Shown: in pieces, positions 5,717 to 6,726 of the stretch
How the letters are laid out: every line of letters begins with the position of its first letter
How positions within the stretch are numbered: the stretch's first letter is position 1
Assembly: GCA_016929205.1 (NCBI GenBank)
Contig: JAFGJF010000610.1
Span: 1 to 6,726, forward strand
DNA length: 6,726 nt
Origin: Anaerolineae bacterium
Lineage (GTDB): Bacteria > Chloroflexota > Anaerolineae > JAFGEY01
Reading direction: 5' to 3'
Notes under the pieces: model-generated
The model's database searches: none
Told to the model about the DNA's origin: nothing
Seen by the model: the letters and a program-made list of their open reading frames with translations, nothing else
Made by a program: the position numbers and the translations under genes

Positions 5717-6619
5717 TTATTTTTTCCGTTTCGCTCGCGCGTCGCGGCGCAGCCCTTGCAAGAATTTGCCAATGTGGCGTCCCATTTCTTTGGCGACCGG
5801 CGGCGGGGTATCGGGATGGGAGAGGTGCATCGCTTCCTCTTCACTCCCGGGCCACGCTTCCGGCGAATGGACGATCGTGCCGGGTTCGTTGGCCGTTTCA
5901 AGCAGGTTCAGCGCCTGCGCGATGACGCGCATCTGCAGGGCGGTGTCGTGAGGCCGGCCCAGGATGTGGCCAAAGGGAAACTCGATGCCCAGCGTGCGGG
6001 GCACGCCGACCCGCTCGGCCCAGACCGGCATGTTGGTCACGACGACAGTCGACATGCCGGCTGCTTCGAATGTTCGTGCCAGCACGGGCACGTTTGCCGC
6101 GCACTCGGGTCAAGCCGTAGTCAGCAGCACACAGTCGGCGCCGTCGGCGAGCAGGATTTCAGCCACCTGCGGGCCGTAGGTTTCCCGCCAGGGGCTCAAA
6201 TCCGATGGAAAGCCCTGGTAGCCCATAAAGGAATAGGCGCGATCGGCCAGTCCCTGAATGCGCCCGGCTTGGGCCAGCTCCTGAAAGCGCTGGATGGGCA
6301 GCAGGATGTTCATATCGGCCAGGATGCCACGTTGGTTGATGTGATAGTGACTGACGCCGACCTCTTGCTGGGGGATCGCAGCCGGCAGGGTGCGAAAGCT
6401 CGGGTCACCCCAGGTGGGCTCGCGCGCCTCCCGTTCCAGGTCGAAAGGCGGCTCGTGACCCTGATGATAGAGCCCGCCGGTGGTGACCAGGCCAAAGCAG
6501 CACTGGTTCAACGGCTTGGACAAGGGCGTCCAGGGGATCGGCAGGTCTGCGGCAACCCGGGTGAATTGATAGTAACGAGTGATCAGTTTGGACAGGTATT
6601 TAAAGCTGTCTACGGGCAT
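5717..6619 (-). CDS. GrdB-family selenoprotein (glycine/sarcosine/betaine reductase selenoprotein B-like) with in-frame UGA/Sec
   Basis: This is one 300-residue gene read through a TGA at 6112-6110 as selenocysteine 170. Both halves lie in the same frame and both belong to the GrdB-like family. The first half has TTGGLYHQGHEPPFDLE (46-62), GDPSFR (71-76) and VSHYHINQRG (89-98), and it runs up to ADCVLLTTA (161-169). The second half gives Pro-Glu-Cys (171-173), then EAAGMSTVVVTN (185-196) and FPFGHILGRPHD (214-225). Cys-encoding relatives have a CPxC-type motif where this one has U-P-E-C, so a UxxC redox motif is predicted. GrdB of clostridial glycine-type reductases uses Sec to attack the amino-acid substrate; stand-alone short members like this one have no assigned reaction. 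No grdA, C, D or E is in the window. AGGAG at 6630-6626 with a 6-nt spacer fixes the start. The C-terminus is very basic (RRDARAKRKK). Automatic callers would split it or start it at an internal GTG (6091). Confidence 0.86.
6075..6092 (-). promoter_or_regulatory. Putative bacterial SECIS hairpin
   Basis: On the mRNA, CGUGCC pairs perfectly with GGCACG around the 6-nt loop CGUGCU. The stem begins 17 nt after the UGA and the loop 23 nt after it, inside the 16-37 nt window of the general bacterial SECIS model. A G stands at loop position two, which the model also requires (a G in the first two loop bases). SelB bound to such a hairpin delivers Sec-tRNA at the UGA. The structure is inside the coding region, as is normal in bacteria. 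Confidence 0.7.
6110..6112 (-). other. Selenocysteine codon (UGA recoded)
   Basis: In-frame TGA at codon 170 of the GrdB-like gene, at the position of the first Cys of the CPxC-type motif of Cys homologs. The frame is conserved with family-typical sequence on both sides, which a true stop or frameshift would not leave intact. Confidence 0.84.
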
Positions 6620-6726
6620 TCATATCTCCTGTATCATTGCGCCTAGCCACCCTACACTTTGGACTCAAAAATATGGAATAAGCCAGGTTGAGAGGGCCAA
6701 CGAGTTAGTTAATCGACGTTCAACCA
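6620..6726 (-). other. Upstream region of the selenoprotein gene
   Basis: No gene is visible in these 107 bases. Apart from the AGGAG ribosome-binding site at 6630-6626, the stretch is AT-richer than the genes, as expected of a promoter region, but I could not assign convincing -35 and -10 boxes. Confidence 0.4.

Noticed and set aside
5717..6091. Separate 124-residue ORF starting at GTG 6091, and a separate 169-residue ORF ending at 6110
   Set aside because: They are the two halves of one selenoprotein gene in the same frame; the GTG at 6091 is an internal Val codon with no suitable ribosome-binding site, and family motifs run through the UGA.
5684..6646. 320-residue plus-strand open frame
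   Set aside because: It is antisense to the selenoprotein gene with no family motif or credible start; its openness follows from codon bias on the other strand.

Overview
The window is about 57% GC, gene-dense and bacterial. It holds ten protein-coding loci and no RNA gene, transposase or CRISPR array that I could find. The gene content (several stand-alone GNAT acetyltransferases, a CPBP protease, an enolase-superfamily sugar-acid enzyme and a GrdB-like selenoprotein) and the short overlapping junctions would fit Chloroflexota (Anaerolineae-like), but this is an impression of protein style and no marker gene confirms it. The selenoprotein implies a host with a selenocysteine insertion pathway (selA/B/C/D), none of which lies in the window.

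Layout. Positions 1-503 (+) hold the C-terminal part of a mandelate racemase/enolase-superfamily dehydratase cut by the window edge. It converges, 20 bp apart, on a long minus-strand gene series that occupies 5608 down to 524. In transcription order this series is: a GNAT acetyltransferase (5608-5132), a single-pass membrane protein of unknown function (5135-4608), a two-domain GNAT protein (4615-3617), a 50-codon remnant matching only the C-terminal end of a GNAT (3620-3468), a radical SAM protein with a cysteine-rich C-terminus (3449-2493), a class I SAM-dependent methyltransferase (2465-1710), another GNAT (1713-1204) and a CPBP-family membrane protein (1207-524). Four junctions are ATGA stop/start overlaps, one is an 8-bp overlap, and the remaining two gaps are 18 and 27 bp. 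A sigma70-like promoter sits just ahead of the first gene (5701-5672), so the whole series is probably one operon.

Upstream of that operon and on the same strand is the most notable gene: a GrdB-family protein (6619-5717) interrupted by one in-frame TGA at 6112-6110. The two halves are in the same frame, the TGA falls where the family has its catalytic Cys/Sec (read as U-P-E-C), and a perfect 6-bp hairpin with a 6-nt loop begins 18 nt after it, which fits the bacterial SECIS model. I read it as a 300-residue selenoprotein, not as two ORFs or a pseudogene.

Functionally, the operon combines acyl-transfer (four GNAT domains plus a remnant), radical chemistry, methylation and a membrane protease-like protein. 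That could be a small tailoring or modification cluster, but no substrate peptide or core biosynthetic enzyme is visible, so the joint function is unknown.
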